A DNA stretch of 64,000 bases from Alloyangia pacifica (lineage in GTDB: Bacteria; Pseudomonadota; Alphaproteobacteria; Rhodobacterales; Rhodobacteraceae), in the NCBI RefSeq assembly GCF_003111685.1, contig NZ_CP022190.1, positions 372,001 through 436,000 on the forward strand, written 5' to 3'. The notes below the pieces were generated by a model, which saw only the letters and a list, made by a program, of their open reading frames with translations, did not search any database and was not told where the DNA came from. Below, piece after piece: positions 33,768-43,791 of this stretch (positions within the stretch are counted from its first letter, which is position 1; the number at the start of each line of letters is the position of its first letter). The position numbers and the translations under genes were made by a program.

Positions 33768-35066
33768 TCACACGTAGCGGTTCCAGAGGTTCTCGAGGCG
33801 TTCCTGCCGCCCGGAGCGCGGCTCGGGGTTGATCGCCTGTTCGCGCACCCGCGCCTCGATGCTGGCGAGATCGGACCTGAGCAGCGCCTTGTTCTCGGCG
33901 GCCTCCCAATCGGCGTAGCGCTCGGCGCGCAAGGTCTCGAGCGTGCCGTCCTCGAGTAATGCCGCCGCCGCCTTCAGCCCGCGTGCGCAGACGTCCATCG
34001 CGCCGGCATGGCCGAGGATCAGATCCTCGGGGTCGAGCGACTGCCGCCGTAGCTTGGCGTCGAAATTTGTGCCGCCGGTGGTAAAGCCGCCCGCCTTCAA
34101 CACCTCGTAATAGGCCCGCGCCACCTCGGGCACGCTATCCGGGAACTGGTCGGTGTCCCAGCCTGATTGGTAGTCATTGCGGTTCATGTCGATCGAGCCC
34201 AGCAGTCCAAGCGAGGCGGCCAGTGCCAGCTCGTGCTCGAAGCTGTGCCCAGCGAGGATGGCATGGCCCTGCTCGATGTTCAGCTTGACCTCGTTCTCCA
34301 GCCCGAAACGCTTGAGGAAGCCGTAGACCGTGGCCACGTCGAAGTCATACTGGTGTTTCGACGGCTCCTGCGGCTTCGGCTCGATCAGGATCGCGCCCTT
34401 GAAACCGATTTTGTGCTTGTAGTCGACGACCATCGACAGGAAGGCCCCGGCCTGTTCGGCCTCGCGCGTCAGATCGGTGTTGAGCAGGGTCTCGTAGCCC
34501 TCGCGCCCGCCCCAGAGCACGTAGTTCTCGCCGCCAAGTTTGTGGGTGGCATCCATGCAGGTCTTCACCGTCGCGGCGGACCAGGCGAAGACTTCGGGAT
34601 CGGGGTTGGTGGCTGCGCCGGACATGAAGCGGCGGTGGGTGAAGAGGTTCGCCGTGCCCCAGAGCAGGCGGGTCTTGGCGCCTTCCATCTTCTGGCCGAA
34701 ATAGTCGACGATTTCCTCGAGATTGCGCGTGGTCTCGGCGAAATCCTTCCCTTCGGGGCGCACGTCGGCGTCGTGGAAGCAGAAGAAGGGCACGTCCAGC
34801 AGGTCGAACATCTCGAAGGCCACGTCGGCCTTCATCTTGGCCTTGTCCATTTCCGAACCGAACCACGGCCGCTCGAAGGTGCGCCCGCCGAAAGGATCGC
34901 CGCCCTCCCAGGCGAAGCTGTGCCAATAGGCAATGGCGAAGCGCAGGTGATCCTCCAGCCGCTTGCCCAGGACGATCTCGTCGGGGTTGTAGTGGCGGAA
35001 AGCGAACTCGCTGCCTTCGTCCGGCTGGTAGGTGAGTTTCGGGATGTCTCCGAAGAAGCCCGTCAT
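33768..35066 (-). CDS. xylA: Xylose isomerase
   Basis: XylA (432 residues) interconverts D-xylose and D-xylulose. It is a class II enzyme with the longer N-terminus. Catalytic His98 and Asp101 lie in FCFHDAD; metal ligands lie in [16 protein letters not shown], and [12 protein letters not shown] is a family patch. It is the last gene of the xyl operon, 34 bases after xylG. No xylulokinase is in the window. Confidence 0.95.
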   Translation of the reverse strand: MTGFFGDIPKLTYQPDEGSEFAFRHYNPDEIVLGKRLEDHLRFAIAYWHSFAWEGGDPFGGRTFERPWFGSEMDKAKMKADVAFEMFDLLDVPFFCFHDADVRPEGKDFAETTRNLEEIVDYFGQKMEGAKTRLLWGTANLFTHRRFMSGAATNPDPEVFAWSAATVKTCMDATHKLGGENYVLWGGREGYETLLNTDLTREAEQAGAFLSMVVDYKHKIGFKGAILIEPKPQEPSKHQYDFDVATVYGFLKRFGLENEVKLNIEQGHAILAGHSFEHELALAASLGLLGSIDMNRNDYQSGWDTDQFPDSVPEVARAYYEVLKAGGFTTGGTNFDAKLRRQSLDPEDLILGHAGAMDVCARGLKAAAALLEDGTLETLRAERYADWEAAENKALLRSDLASIEARVREQAINPEPRSGRQERLENLWNRYV

Positions 35067-35100
35067 GAGTGCCTCGTGTCGCGTTGGGGTGTCTGGTGCT

Positions 35101-35859
35101 TCAGTCGCGCGGTTGCTTGCCGAGAATGATCATGCCGAGGATGTCCTCGTCGGTGACCTCGTCGACGTTGACCGTGCCGACCAGCTTGCCGTTCTTCATC
35201 ACCGAGGCGCGGTCGCAGAGCTTCATCACGTTGTGGATGTCATGCTCGATGAGAAAGATGCCGAGCCCCTGCGCCTTGAGCTGTTCGATCAGCTCGGCGA
35301 CCATCTGCGTCTCCTGCGGGCCAAGCGCGGCGGTGGGCTCGTCCATGATCAGGATGCGGGCATTGAAATAGACCGCGCGGGCGATGGCCACCGATTGCCG
35401 CTGACCGCCAGAGAGCGCCTTCACCGGGTCCTGGAACTTGCGGAAGTTCGGGTTGAGGCGACCCATGATCTTGCGCGTTTCGGCCTCCATCTGGGCGTCA
35501 TCGACGAGACCGGTGGCGGTCACCAGCTCGCGCCCCAGAAAGAGGTTCGAGGCAGCGTCGAGATTGTCCGCCAGCGCCAGCGTCTGGTAGATCGTCTCGA
35601 TGTTGTAGCGGCGGGCGTCGCGAGGGTTGTTGATTTCGGCCTTCGCGCCGTCGATCAGGATCTCGCCGCTGTCCATGCGGTAGGCACCCGACAGGCACTT
35701 GATCAGCGTGGACTTGCCCGCGCCGTTGTGCCCGAGCAGGCCGACCACCTCGCCGGGGTAGAGATCGACGGTGACGTGATCGACCGCCTTGATGCCGCCG
35801 AAGGAGACCGAGACGTCGCGCATCTCGACCAGCGGGGCTCCGGTTCTGTCAGCCATCAT
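35101..35859 (-). CDS. xylG: Xylose ABC transporter ATPase (single-domain)
   Basis: This 252-residue ATPase has Walker [10 protein letters not shown], signature LSGGQRQ, Walker [13 protein letters not shown] and the switch His in LIEHD. Classical XylG has two ATPase domains (~510 residues); this one has one, like the half-size FrcA/GguA-type subunits, and would work as a homodimer. It overlaps xylH by 4 bases. The first two codons are both ATG. Confidence 0.92.
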   Translation of the reverse strand: MMADRTGAPLVEMRDVSVSFGGIKAVDHVTVDLYPGEVVGLLGHNGAGKSTLIKCLSGAYRMDSGEILIDGAKAEINNPRDARRYNIETIYQTLALADNLDAASNLFLGRELVTATGLVDDAQMEAETRKIMGRLNPNFRKFQDPVKALSGGQRQSVAIARAVYFNARILIMDEPTAALGPQETQMVAELIEQLKAQGLGIFLIEHDIHNVMKLCDRASVMKNGKLVGTVNVDEVTDEDILGMIILGKQPRD

Positions 35860-37148
35860 GCGTCTCCCGTGCGCTTGCGGTAGAGGATGTCGATGAGCAC
35901 GGCGAGCACCAGCACGATGCCGACGACGATGTTCTGGAATGGGGCATCGACGCCGACCATGGCCATGCCCGATTGCAGCGACTGCATGATCAGCGCGCCG
36001 AGAATGGCGCCGTAGATCGTGCCGATGCCGCCCGCGAGCGCCGTGCCGCCGATCACCGCCGCGGCGATGACGCGCAGTTCGTCGAGCGTGCCGATATCGT
36101 TCGAATGGAACGACAGGCGGGCCGAGGCGACCATACCCGCGAGCGCGCAGAGCACGCCCATCACGGCAAAGACCTTGACCGTCAGCAGGCGGGTGTTGAT
36201 GCCTGAAAGTTCCGCCGCCTCGGGGTTGCCGCCCGTGGCGAAGATGTAGCGGCCGAGCCTGGTGCGACGGGCGACCATTGTCATCACCACCGCCACGGCG
36301 ATCAGCAGCAGCACCGAGAAGGGTATGCCGTAGCCCGCGGTGAAGCCCTCGGGCATGGTCTCGCCGCGCGCTTCGAAGCCGCGTCGCAGCACCCGGGTCG
36401 GCACCTCGTAGGCGTTGAGCATCGCCACGAAGCCAAGGATCGCCGCCGCCGAGAGCGCCATGAGCACGCCTTCGGCCCAGATCGGCTTGACCGGGAACTC
36501 GTGATTGATCCGGGCCTTGCGGGCCTGCGCGATGGCGGCCCAGGCGACCAGCGTGGCGAGCACGCCGAAGATCCAGCTGCCGGTGACGCCGAGCGTGCCG
36601 CCGATGCCGCCGAGGGTCTGGAAGGTGTCGTCGAGCGGGCCGATTGTCTGGCCGCTGGTGAGGTACCAGGCGACATTGCGCCAGACCAGCAGCCCGCCGA
36701 GGGTGACGATGAAGGCGGGCACGGTCAGGTAGCCGACGATCCAGCCCTGAAAGGCCCCGATGAGACCCCCGGTGAGCAGCCCGACAAGGATCGCGAGCGG
36801 TGCGATCACCGGGTTGCCGTAGTCGAGGCCAAGGCCGGGCAGCAGCTTTGTCTGGGTGATCGCCATCATCGCCGAGCAGGTGGCGAGCAGCGCACCGACG
36901 CTAAGGTCAATGTTGCGGGTGACGATGACGAAGACCATGCCGGTGGCCATGATCGCCACGCTCACCGTCTGGATCGTCAGGTTGAAGATGTTGCGCGGGG
37001 TGAGGAAGCGGCCATCCGTGAGGACGTTGAACACGACGCAGACCAGGACGAAGGCACCGACCATGCCGAGCAGGCGGGTGTCGAATTCGAGGGTCTTGAA
37101 GATGTTCCTGCGGCCGGCCCCTGCGCCGGAGGCGTTCGCCTCTGCCAT
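35856..37148 (-). CDS. xylH: Xylose ABC transporter permease
   Basis: XylH (430 residues) is a CUT2-type sugar permease with about ten or eleven hydrophobic segments. [42 protein letters not shown] and [19 protein letters not shown] are family patches. It pairs with XylG and XylF. It is 111 bases downstream of xylF. Confidence 0.93.
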   Translation of the reverse strand: MAEANASGAGAGRRNIFKTLEFDTRLLGMVGAFVLVCVVFNVLTDGRFLTPRNIFNLTIQTVSVAIMATGMVFVIVTRNIDLSVGALLATCSAMMAITQTKLLPGLGLDYGNPVIAPLAILVGLLTGGLIGAFQGWIVGYLTVPAFIVTLGGLLVWRNVAWYLTSGQTIGPLDDTFQTLGGIGGTLGVTGSWIFGVLATLVAWAAIAQARKARINHEFPVKPIWAEGVLMALSAAAILGFVAMLNAYEVPTRVLRRGFEARGETMPEGFTAGYGIPFSVLLLIAVAVVMTMVARRTRLGRYIFATGGNPEAAELSGINTRLLTVKVFAVMGVLCALAGMVASARLSFHSNDIGTLDELRVIAAAVIGGTALAGGIGTIYGAILGALIMQSLQSGMAMVGVDAPFQNIVVGIVLVLAVLIDILYRKRTGDA

Positions 37149-37259
37149 GGTGACCTCGGGGGATTAGGGGTGTTTGCCTGGGTGTCCCCGCCGCGCTGCC
37201 GGTCGTTGGCCGGATGGCGCGGCGGGGCGCCTGTGTGTCAGCTCAGAAATACGCCGCGA

Positions 37260-38279
37260 TCAGTTGCAGGGCGCAGGGCCGTCAGTGACGCCCTGGCACA
37301 GCGCGTCCTGGCTGATCCAGCCCGCGTCCACCACGGCCTCGAGGTTGTCCTTGGTGACCGGCACTGGCTCGAGGAACTTGGCCCAGAGCGTGGTGCCCGC
37401 CGGGGAGGTCCACTCCTCAGCGCCCTCGATGTCGCTGGCCATCGCGTCGCCGGCCAGCTGCACGGCGATCTCGCCCGCTGCCTTGCCCAGCTCGCGCGCG
37501 TCCTTCCAGACCGAGACGGTCTGGGTGCCGCGGGCGACGCGGTTCAGCGCTGCATGGTCGCCGTCCTGGCCGGAGACCGGGATGCCGTCGAGCCCCTGCG
37601 CGGTCAGCGCGGCCACGGCGCCGCCGGCGGTGCCGTCGTTCGAGGCGACCACCGCGTCGACCTTGTTGTCGTTGGCGGTCAGGATCTGTTCCATGTTGCG
37701 CTGCGCGTTGGCGGGCAGCCAGCCATCCGTATAGGCCTCGCCGACGATGGTGATCTTGCCGCTGTCGATGGCCTCCTGCAGGACCTCCTGCTGGCCGCCG
37801 CGCAGGAAGTCGGCGTTGGGATCGGTGGGCGAGCCCTTGATCATCACGTAATTGCCCTCGGGCGCAGCCTCGAGCACCGCGCGGGCCTGCATCCGGCCGA
37901 CCTCGACGTTGTCGAAGGTCAGGTAGAAGGCCCGGCTGTCCTCGATCAGGCGGTCATAGGCGATCACCGGCACGCCCTCGTTGGCGGCGGCCTCGACGGC
38001 GGGGATGATCGCCTGCGTGTCCTGCGCGAGGATGATCAGCGCGTCCACGCCCTGCGCCATCAGCGATTCAACATCCGACAGCTGCTTCGAGGACGAGGAC
38101 TGTGCGTCGGCGGAAATATAGGTCGCGCCCGCCGCCTCAAGTGCCGACTTGATCGCGGCCTCGTCGGTCTTCCAGCGCTCCTCCTGAAAGTTCGACCAGG
38201 ACACGCCAACGGTCTGGGCGGATGCCGTTACGGCAAGCCCGAGTGTGATGGCCGCAGAGGCCAGCAAGGTCTTGTACAT
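37260..38279 (-). CDS. xylF: D-xylose-binding periplasmic protein
   Basis: XylF (339 residues) has a signal peptide (residues 1-21, [21 protein letters not shown]) and the type I periplasmic-binding fold: [38 protein letters not shown] and [14 protein letters not shown] are close to XylF of other bacteria. It leads the xylFHGA operon. It diverges from the ROK regulator. Confidence 0.94.
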   Translation of the reverse strand: MYKTLLASAAITLGLAVTASAQTVGVSWSNFQEERWKTDEAAIKSALEAAGATYISADAQSSSSKQLSDVESLMAQGVDALIILAQDTQAIIPAVEAAANEGVPVIAYDRLIEDSRAFYLTFDNVEVGRMQARAVLEAAPEGNYVMIKGSPTDPNADFLRGGQQEVLQEAIDSGKITIVGEAYTDGWLPANAQRNMEQILTANDNKVDAVVASNDGTAGGAVAALTAQGLDGIPVSGQDGDHAALNRVARGTQTVSVWKDARELGKAAGEIAVQLAGDAMASDIEGAEEWTSPAGTTLWAKFLEPVPVTKDNLEAVVDAGWISQDALCQGVTDGPAPCN

Positions 38280-38363
38280 GTTTTCCTCCCTAGGTGCCCC
38301 GGTGGGGCATGCGCCGTTCTCCCTCGGCGCTGGCTCAGCCTGAGCCTCTTAAATTCAGTTGTC

Positions 38364-38373
38364 AAATTAATTT
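38364..38373. promoter_or_regulatory. AT-rich candidate XylR operator
   Basis: AAATTAATTT is a perfect 10-bp palindrome inside the AT-rich segment TTAAATT...AATTTTG that stands out from the GC-rich surroundings. It lies 85 bases upstream of xylF. A second AT-rich segment is at 38455-38490. NagC/XylR-type ROK repressors bind AT-rich sites like these. Confidence 0.4.
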
Positions 38374-38504
38374 TGCCCGCGCATATTGCCAGACAGAGCA
38401 AATATCGGCCAGAAGCCCTGACCTTGTGCCCTTGATGTGGCCTTGAGATGGATTTTGCGATGAAATTTGTTTTTGGAATAAATGAATTCAGGACGCCCCA
38501 GCGG

Positions 38505-39761
38505 ATGAACGACGAGGCGGAAATCATCGGCTGCGGCCCCTTCCTGCAGTCGCCGGACTCGGCGCTGCGCCCGCTGCGCCAGCAGGTTTTCGAGCACGTC
38601 CGCGCGCTTGGCCGGGTGCCGCGGGTGCAAGTGGCCAAGGACTTGCGGGTCAGCCCTGCCTCGGTCACCACAATCACGTCCGAGTTGATCGAGACCGGCT
38701 TTCTCGAGGAGGTCCAGGCGCCGCGCGTCGGAGACAGCGGGCGTGGACGGCCGGCGGTGGCGCTGCAGGTCCGCCCCGGGGTGCATCACGTCATGGGGAT
38801 GAAGCTCTCGGACATCCATCACACCGCGGTATTGGCCGATCTTTCGGGGCGGGTGATCGCCACCGCCTCCAAGCCGCGCGAGCCCGGGCAGCTGTCGGTG
38901 GAGGCGGTCGGCGACGTGACCGAGGCGCTGATGCGCGAGGTCTGCGGCGCAGCCGGTGTCGACGCGGCCTCGCTGCGTGGGCTCGGCCTCGGGGTGCCGG
39001 GGTTCGTCGATTCCGACACCGGACTGGTGTGCTGGTCGCCGATCCTCGATCTGCGCGACACCGACCTCAGCCCGGCGCTCTCGCAGCGGCTCGGCCTGCC
39101 GGTGCATATCGACAATGACGCCAACCTCGTGACGCTCGCCGAGCTCTGGTTCGGCGCCGGGCGCACGATGTCGAATTTCGCCGTGGTCACCATCGAGCAC
39201 GGCGTGGGCATGGGGTTTGTCATGAACCACCGGCTTTATCGCGGCGCGCATGGCATGGGGATGGAGCTGGGGCACATGAAGGTGCACCTCGACGGGGCGC
39301 TCTGCCGCTGCGGCCAGCGTGGCTGTCTCGAGGCCTATGTCGCCGACTACGCGCTGGTGCGCGAGGCGCGCACGGCGCTGAACCTGCCCGACCTTGAAAC
39401 CCGGTCGGTGCGGGCGCTGCTGGAGAGCCTGTTCAGCCAGGCCAAGGAAGGGAACCCCGCGGCGCATTCGATTTTCCGCCGCGCCGGGCGTTACCTGTCG
39501 CTGGCGCTGGCCAATGTGACCAACCTCTTCGATCCGCAGTTGATCATCCTTTCAGGGGAACGGATGCGCTACGACTATCTCTATGCCGAGGGCACGCTGA
39601 CCGAGATGAAGACGATGATGATCGAAACCGGCCGCGCTGCGCCCAAGGTCGAGATCCACGCCTGGGGCGACATGGTCTGGGCGCGCGGCGCCGCGGCGCT
39701 GGCGCTGGAGACCTTGACCGAGCAGATGCTCGGAGCGGGCCGCGAGATGGCCGCGCAATGA
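38505..39761 (+). CDS. xylR: ROK-family xylose operon regulator
   Basis: The regulator (418 residues from this start) has an N-terminal winged helix (VQVAKDLRVSPASVTTITSELIETGFLEEV) and a sugar-kinase-like ROK domain with the zinc motif CRCGQRGCLEAY preceded by GHMKVH. It is probably a repressor of xylFHGA that responds to xylose. The ATG at 38448 would add 19 AT-rich-coded residues unlike the genome; I read that segment as promoter, but this is uncertain. The next gene starts within its stop codon. Confidence 0.88.
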   Translation: MNDEAEIIGCGPFLQSPDSALRPLRQQVFEHVRALGRVPRVQVAKDLRVSPASVTTITSELIETGFLEEVQAPRVGDSGRGRPAVALQVRPGVHHVMGMKLSDIHHTAVLADLSGRVIATASKPREPGQLSVEAVGDVTEALMREVCGAAGVDAASLRGLGLGVPGFVDSDTGLVCWSPILDLRDTDLSPALSQRLGLPVHIDNDANLVTLAELWFGAGRTMSNFAVVTIEHGVGMGFVMNHRLYRGAHGMGMELGHMKVHLDGALCRCGQRGCLEAYVADYALVREARTALNLPDLETRSVRALLESLFSQAKEGNPAAHSIFRRAGRYLSLALANVTNLFDPQLIILSGERMRYDYLYAEGTLTEMKTMMIETGRAAPKVEIHAWGDMVWARGAAALALETLTEQMLGAGREMAAQ

Positions 39762-41254
39762 TCCGGGCGGCGGTGCTCTTGGCGCTGGTTCCCTCGCTCG
39801 GCGCGGCGGGGCCCGTCTTTGTCGACGAGAGCGCGGGCCTGCCGGCAGAGCACGTCTATTCCGGCGGATGGGAGCATTTCGTCGGCGGCGGGCTCGCCGC
39901 CTTTGACTGCAATGGCGACGACCTGCCCGAGCTCTTTGCCGCCGGCGGCACCGCGCCCGCGGCGCTTTTCGTCAACCGCTCCGAGACGGGCGGGCCGCTG
40001 CGCTTCGAGGCTGGCGCGCTGCCCGAGCTGACCGGCGTCACCGGCGCCTATCCGCTGGACGCGGACAGCGACGGACTGCTCGATCTTTTCGTGCTGCGGG
40101 TCGGGCCGAATGTCGTGCTGCGCGGGCTCGGCGAGTGCCGGTTCGAGGAGGCGAGCGCGGCGTGGAAGCTGCCGCAGCGGGACGCCTGGTCCACCGCCTT
40201 TGCCGCCACCTGGGAGGCCGGGCAGGGCTGGCCCACGGTCTTTGTCGGCAATTACGTCGACCGTTTCGACCCCGACGGTCCCTTCGAGGCCTGCGACAGC
40301 AGCGCGCTGATCCGCCCCGGCCAGGCCGGCTTCGGCGCGGTAGAGACCATCGAGCCCGGCTGGTGCACCCTCTCGGCGCTGATCTCGGACTGGCAGCGCA
40401 GCGGCACGCCCGAGCTGCGCCTGTCGAACGACCGCCATTACTACGTGAAGGGCGGCTACGAGCAGATGTTCCGCCTCACGCCGCTGGAAGAGCGAACCGA
40501 TTGGGCCAAGGTCTCGCTCTGGGGCATGGGCATCGCCTCGCGCGATCTCACCGGCGACGGGCTGCCCGAGGTGATGATGACCTCGATGGGCGACCAGCTC
40601 TTGCAGTTCAATCGCGGGGAGCGGTTCGAGGATGCGCCCTATGCGCAGGGGGCGACCGCGCATCGGCCCTACACGGGCAGCGACGGGCGGCCCTCGACCG
40701 GCTGGCATGCCGAGTTCGGCGACGTCGACAACGACGGGCGGGCGGATCTCTTCATTTCCAAGGGCAACGTCGACCAGATGCCCGGCATGGCGATGGACGA
40801 TCCCAATTCGCTGCTCATGCAGGGGGCGGACGGGCATTTCACCGAAGCGGGCGAGACGGCAGGGATCGCCACCATGCACCGCGCGCGCGGGGCGGCGCTG
40901 GCCGATCTGAACGGCGACGGGCTGCTTGATCTGGCGGTGGTCAACCGCCGTGCCCCGATGGAGCTCTGGCGCAACGTGACCGAGGGGGCAGGGGGCTGGG
41001 TCGGGGTTGCACCCACGCAGTCGGGCGTGAACCGTCAGGCGGTGGGCGCCTGGGTCGAGCTGCGCAGCCTGTCCGGTGTGCAGGCGCAGGAGGTGACCAT
41101 CGGCGGCGGCCACGCGGGGGGCAGCGCGCTGCCGCTGCACTTCGGCATGGGCTCGGAGACGGAGGCCGAGCTGCGGGTGATCTGGCCGGACGGCGTGGCG
41201 GGCGACTGGCAGCCCGCGCGCGCCGGCGAAGTGATGCGGGTCGAGCGGCCCTGA
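39758..41254 (+). CDS. Secreted FG-GAP/CRTAC1-type repeat protein
   Basis: The 498-residue protein has a short signal peptide (ends GAAG). Calcium-binding FG-GAP/VCBS loops recur: FDCNGDDLPELF, LDADSDGLLDLF, RDLTGDGLPEVM, GDVDNDGRADLF and ADLNGDGLLDLA. The C-terminus (VTIGGGHAGGSALPLHFGMG) is an ASPIC/UnbV domain. The protein is periplasmic or extracellular, with unknown ligand. It overlaps xylR by 4 bases (ATGA) and converges on a di-heme peroxidase 11 bases away. Confidence 0.85.
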   Translation: MIRAAVLLALVPSLGAAGPVFVDESAGLPAEHVYSGGWEHFVGGGLAAFDCNGDDLPELFAAGGTAPAALFVNRSETGGPLRFEAGALPELTGVTGAYPLDADSDGLLDLFVLRVGPNVVLRGLGECRFEEASAAWKLPQRDAWSTAFAATWEAGQGWPTVFVGNYVDRFDPDGPFEACDSSALIRPGQAGFGAVETIEPGWCTLSALISDWQRSGTPELRLSNDRHYYVKGGYEQMFRLTPLEERTDWAKVSLWGMGIASRDLTGDGLPEVMMTSMGDQLLQFNRGERFEDAPYAQGATAHRPYTGSDGRPSTGWHAEFGDVDNDGRADLFISKGNVDQMPGMAMDDPNSLLMQGADGHFTEAGETAGIATMHRARGAALADLNGDGLLDLAVVNRRAPMELWRNVTEGAGGWVGVAPTQSGVNRQAVGAWVELRSLSGVQAQEVTIGGGHAGGSALPLHFGMGSETEAELRVIWPDGVAGDWQPARAGEVMRVERP

Positions 41255-41265
41255 GGCTTGCTTTG

Positions 41266-42591
41266 TCAGCGGTCCACCGGCAGCCCCGAGGGCACGGTCT
41301 GCGGAACGCCAAGGCGCCCCGACAGCGCCACGGGATCGGACAGCGTTTCAAAAAAGGCCATGAGCGCCTCGATTTCTCCGCCGGTCAGCGACCTGCCCGG
41401 TCCGGCGGCGGCCACCAGCGCCTGAACCTCCTGCGGGTCGTCCATCACCGTCCAGTCCGGCTTGGTCTCCGGCAGCGCGGGCAGGACGACATGGCGGGCA
41501 TATCCGCCCAGCCCCTCGGCCCGCGCCGCGTGGTCGGCGACAAAGGCCGCCAGATCGTCATGCCCGCCCGCGTGGCCCCAGGGCCCGGTCTGCAGGACAT
41601 TGCGCAGCGAGGGCGTGCGGAAGGCGAAGCGATCCTCCTCGCGTCCGGTCACCCGCATCCGCCCGTCGTCCCGCGCGTGGTGTTCGAACCGCTCGGCCTT
41701 GCCTGGCCCGAGCTGCGGCGCGCCCATGGCGTGGAAGTCGTGGTCGGTGAGGAAGGGGCCGGAGTGGCACTCCGCGCAGCCAGCTTGCCCGTAGAAGAGC
41801 GCTGCCCCCTCTGCCGCGGCGCCGGCCAGCGCCGTCTCGCCGCGCAGCGCCGCGTCGAAGGGGCTGTCGTCGGAGCGCCACTCGAAGGCGACAAAGGCGG
41901 CGATGGCGTTGGAGATGTCGGTGAAGTGGATTGGCCTGCCCTGCGCCACATGCGGGTAGACCGCCGCGAAGCGCGCGGCATAGTCCGGGATCGCCGCGAC
42001 CCGCCGCGAGATGATGTTCCAGGCTCCGCCGTCGCCGGTGATCCGCCCCGACCGCACTGCCTTGGAGACGTCGCTCTCGGAGTAATGCCCCGCCATCTCG
42101 TCAGGCGAAAGCACCGGGAACATGGTCTGGGCCGAAAGCACGCCCGAGAAACCCTGCTCCATGTCCTCGGCCATAGGTGTCCGAAGGCCACCGGGGCGCG
42201 ACGGGTCGGCTTCGATCCGTCCATCGTGGAAGAGGGTGGTGAATTCATGCGCTCCGAGGTTGAAAAGCGCCGTTGCGTTGCGCGGGATGCGCTGCTCGGG
42301 GGTGTCCTCGGCAGTGACGTGGCGCTCCGGTCCGAGCCCGACACCGCCCTCGCCGATCCCGAGGCTCAATCCGTCCGAGGTGGCAAATCGCGGATGGTGG
42401 CAGGTGGCGCAGGCGATGTTGCGGTTGCCCGAAAGCAGCGGGTCGTAGAAGAGCAGCTGCCCAAGCGCGACCTCTTCGGCGCCCGTCTCAACGTAATCCG
42501 CATCGTTCACCGCGCGCGGCAGGCGCGTCTCCGCCGCGGCGCCGCCGGCCAGCAGGGTCAGCCCCACCAGCGCCAAGCCCATCCTGCGCAT
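41266..42591 (-). CDS. Di-heme cytochrome c peroxidase / MauG-like protein
   Basis: This 441-residue periplasmic protein starts MRRMGLALVG with GGAGGAGAGG upstream and a signal peptide (~20 residues). Two heme c motifs are present, CATCHH (61-66) and CAECHS (around 280), with an F.TPSLRN patch. These are landmarks of bacterial di-heme peroxidases. MauG-type proteins modify a partner protein; true CcpA-type enzymes remove hydrogen peroxide. The pairing with the convergent FG-GAP protein is a common gene neighbourhood but its meaning is open. Confidence 0.88.
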   Translation of the reverse strand: MRRMGLALVGLTLLAGGAAAETRLPRAVNDADYVETGAEEVALGQLLFYDPLLSGNRNIACATCHHPRFATSDGLSLGIGEGGVGLGPERHVTAEDTPEQRIPRNATALFNLGAHEFTTLFHDGRIEADPSRPGGLRTPMAEDMEQGFSGVLSAQTMFPVLSPDEMAGHYSESDVSKAVRSGRITGDGGAWNIISRRVAAIPDYAARFAAVYPHVAQGRPIHFTDISNAIAAFVAFEWRSDDSPFDAALRGETALAGAAAEGAALFYGQAGCAECHSGPFLTDHDFHAMGAPQLGPGKAERFEHHARDDGRMRVTGREEDRFAFRTPSLRNVLQTGPWGHAGGHDDLAAFVADHAARAEGLGGYARHVVLPALPETKPDWTVMDDPQEVQALVAAAGPGRSLTGGEIEALMAFFETLSDPVALSGRLGVPQTVPSGLPVDR

Positions 42592-42720
42592 TGTCCTCTC
42601 CTCCCCCTCGGTGGGATATTGATGACACGCGGGCGGGGCTTGCGGCAAGCGGTGCGTTTGGAGGCGCTGCCCCGTCCGTTCGCGCGGACACCCCCTTGAG
42701 GCTTTGGTGCAGAAGACCCC

Positions 42721-43746
42721 TCAGCGGAGCGCGAGGCCGCCGGCGTCGAAGGCGTGGATCCGCGCGGGCGCGAAGCCAAGGCCGCAGGGCGCGCCGGGGG
42801 TCAGCGCGGTGCTGCCGATGGCCCGCACCGTGAGTTTTCCCGCGGCGCCACAGTCGACGATCACATAGGTGTCGGCGCCAAGGTACTCGAGCACGTCCAC
42901 CGTGCCGTCGAGCTGGCCCTCGCCGGGGTCGGTTAGTGTGATGTGCTCGGGGCGGATGCCGAGGTGCCGGGCGGCTGGGGGCATGGGCTCGGACAGGCGC
43001 AACCCCTCCACATCCGCGGACATCACGTTCATCTTCGGCGAGCCGATAAACTGCGCGACGAAGAGGTTGCCGGGACGTTCGTAGAGCTCGCGCGGGCTGC
43101 CAACCTGGCTGATCCTCCCGGCTTCCAGCACCACGATACGGTCGGCAAGGGTCATCGCCTCGACCTGGTCGTGGGTGACGTAGATCATCGTGGCGCCGAG
43201 CGCCTGGTGCAGCTTGGCAATCTCGTAACGCATCTCCACCCGCAGCGCCGCGTCGAGGTTCGACAGCGGCTCGTCGAACAGAAAGGCCGTGGGGTCGCGC
43301 ACGATCGAGCGGCCGATGGCGACGCGCTGGCGCTGCCCGCCCGAAAGGTCCTTGGGGCGCCGCTCGAGCAGCGGCTCGAGCTTCAGCACCCGTGCGGCCT
43401 CGTCGACCTTGTCGGTGATCTCCTGCTTCGGCGCGCCCGCCGACTTCAGCGAGAAGCCCATGTTTTCCCGCACTGACATATGCGGGTAGAGCGCGTAGCT
43501 CTGGAACACCATCGCAAGGCCGCGTTCGGCGGGGGGCTCGGCGGTAGCGTCGCGGCCGCCGATGACGATCTGCCCGCGCGAGGTCTCCTCGAGCCCGGCG
43601 ATCATCCGCAGGAGCGTGGACTTGCCGCAGCCGGAGGGGCCGACGAAGATGACGAACTCGCCTTCCTCCACGGCAAGATCCACGCCCTTGATCACCTGCG
43701 CGTCGCCGTACCATTTCTCGACGGATTTCAGCTCGATGCCAGCCAT
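42721..43746 (-). CDS. Carbohydrate ABC transporter ATPase (MalK/UgpC type)
   Basis: In this 341-residue ATPase, Walker A is GPSGCGKST, signature LSGGQRQR, Walker [13 protein letters not shown] and the switch His is in VTHDQ. A C-terminal TOBE domain ([20 protein letters not shown]) is typical of MalK/UgpC subunits serving sugar, polyol or glycerol-phosphate importers. It is the last gene of a four-gene importer operon. Confidence 0.93.
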   Translation of the reverse strand: MAGIELKSVEKWYGDAQVIKGVDLAVEEGEFVIFVGPSGCGKSTLLRMIAGLEETSRGQIVIGGRDATAEPPAERGLAMVFQSYALYPHMSVRENMGFSLKSAGAPKQEITDKVDEAARVLKLEPLLERRPKDLSGGQRQRVAIGRSIVRDPTAFLFDEPLSNLDAALRVEMRYEIAKLHQALGATMIYVTHDQVEAMTLADRIVVLEAGRISQVGSPRELYERPGNLFVAQFIGSPKMNVMSADVEGLRLSEPMPPAARHLGIRPEHITLTDPGEGQLDGTVDVLEYLGADTYVIVDCGAAGKLTVRAIGSTALTPGAPCGLGFAPARIHAFDAGGLALR

Positions 43747-43791
43747 GTCAGTCTATCCTCATCAGTCTTGCAGAGGGCGCCTCGGCGCCGC

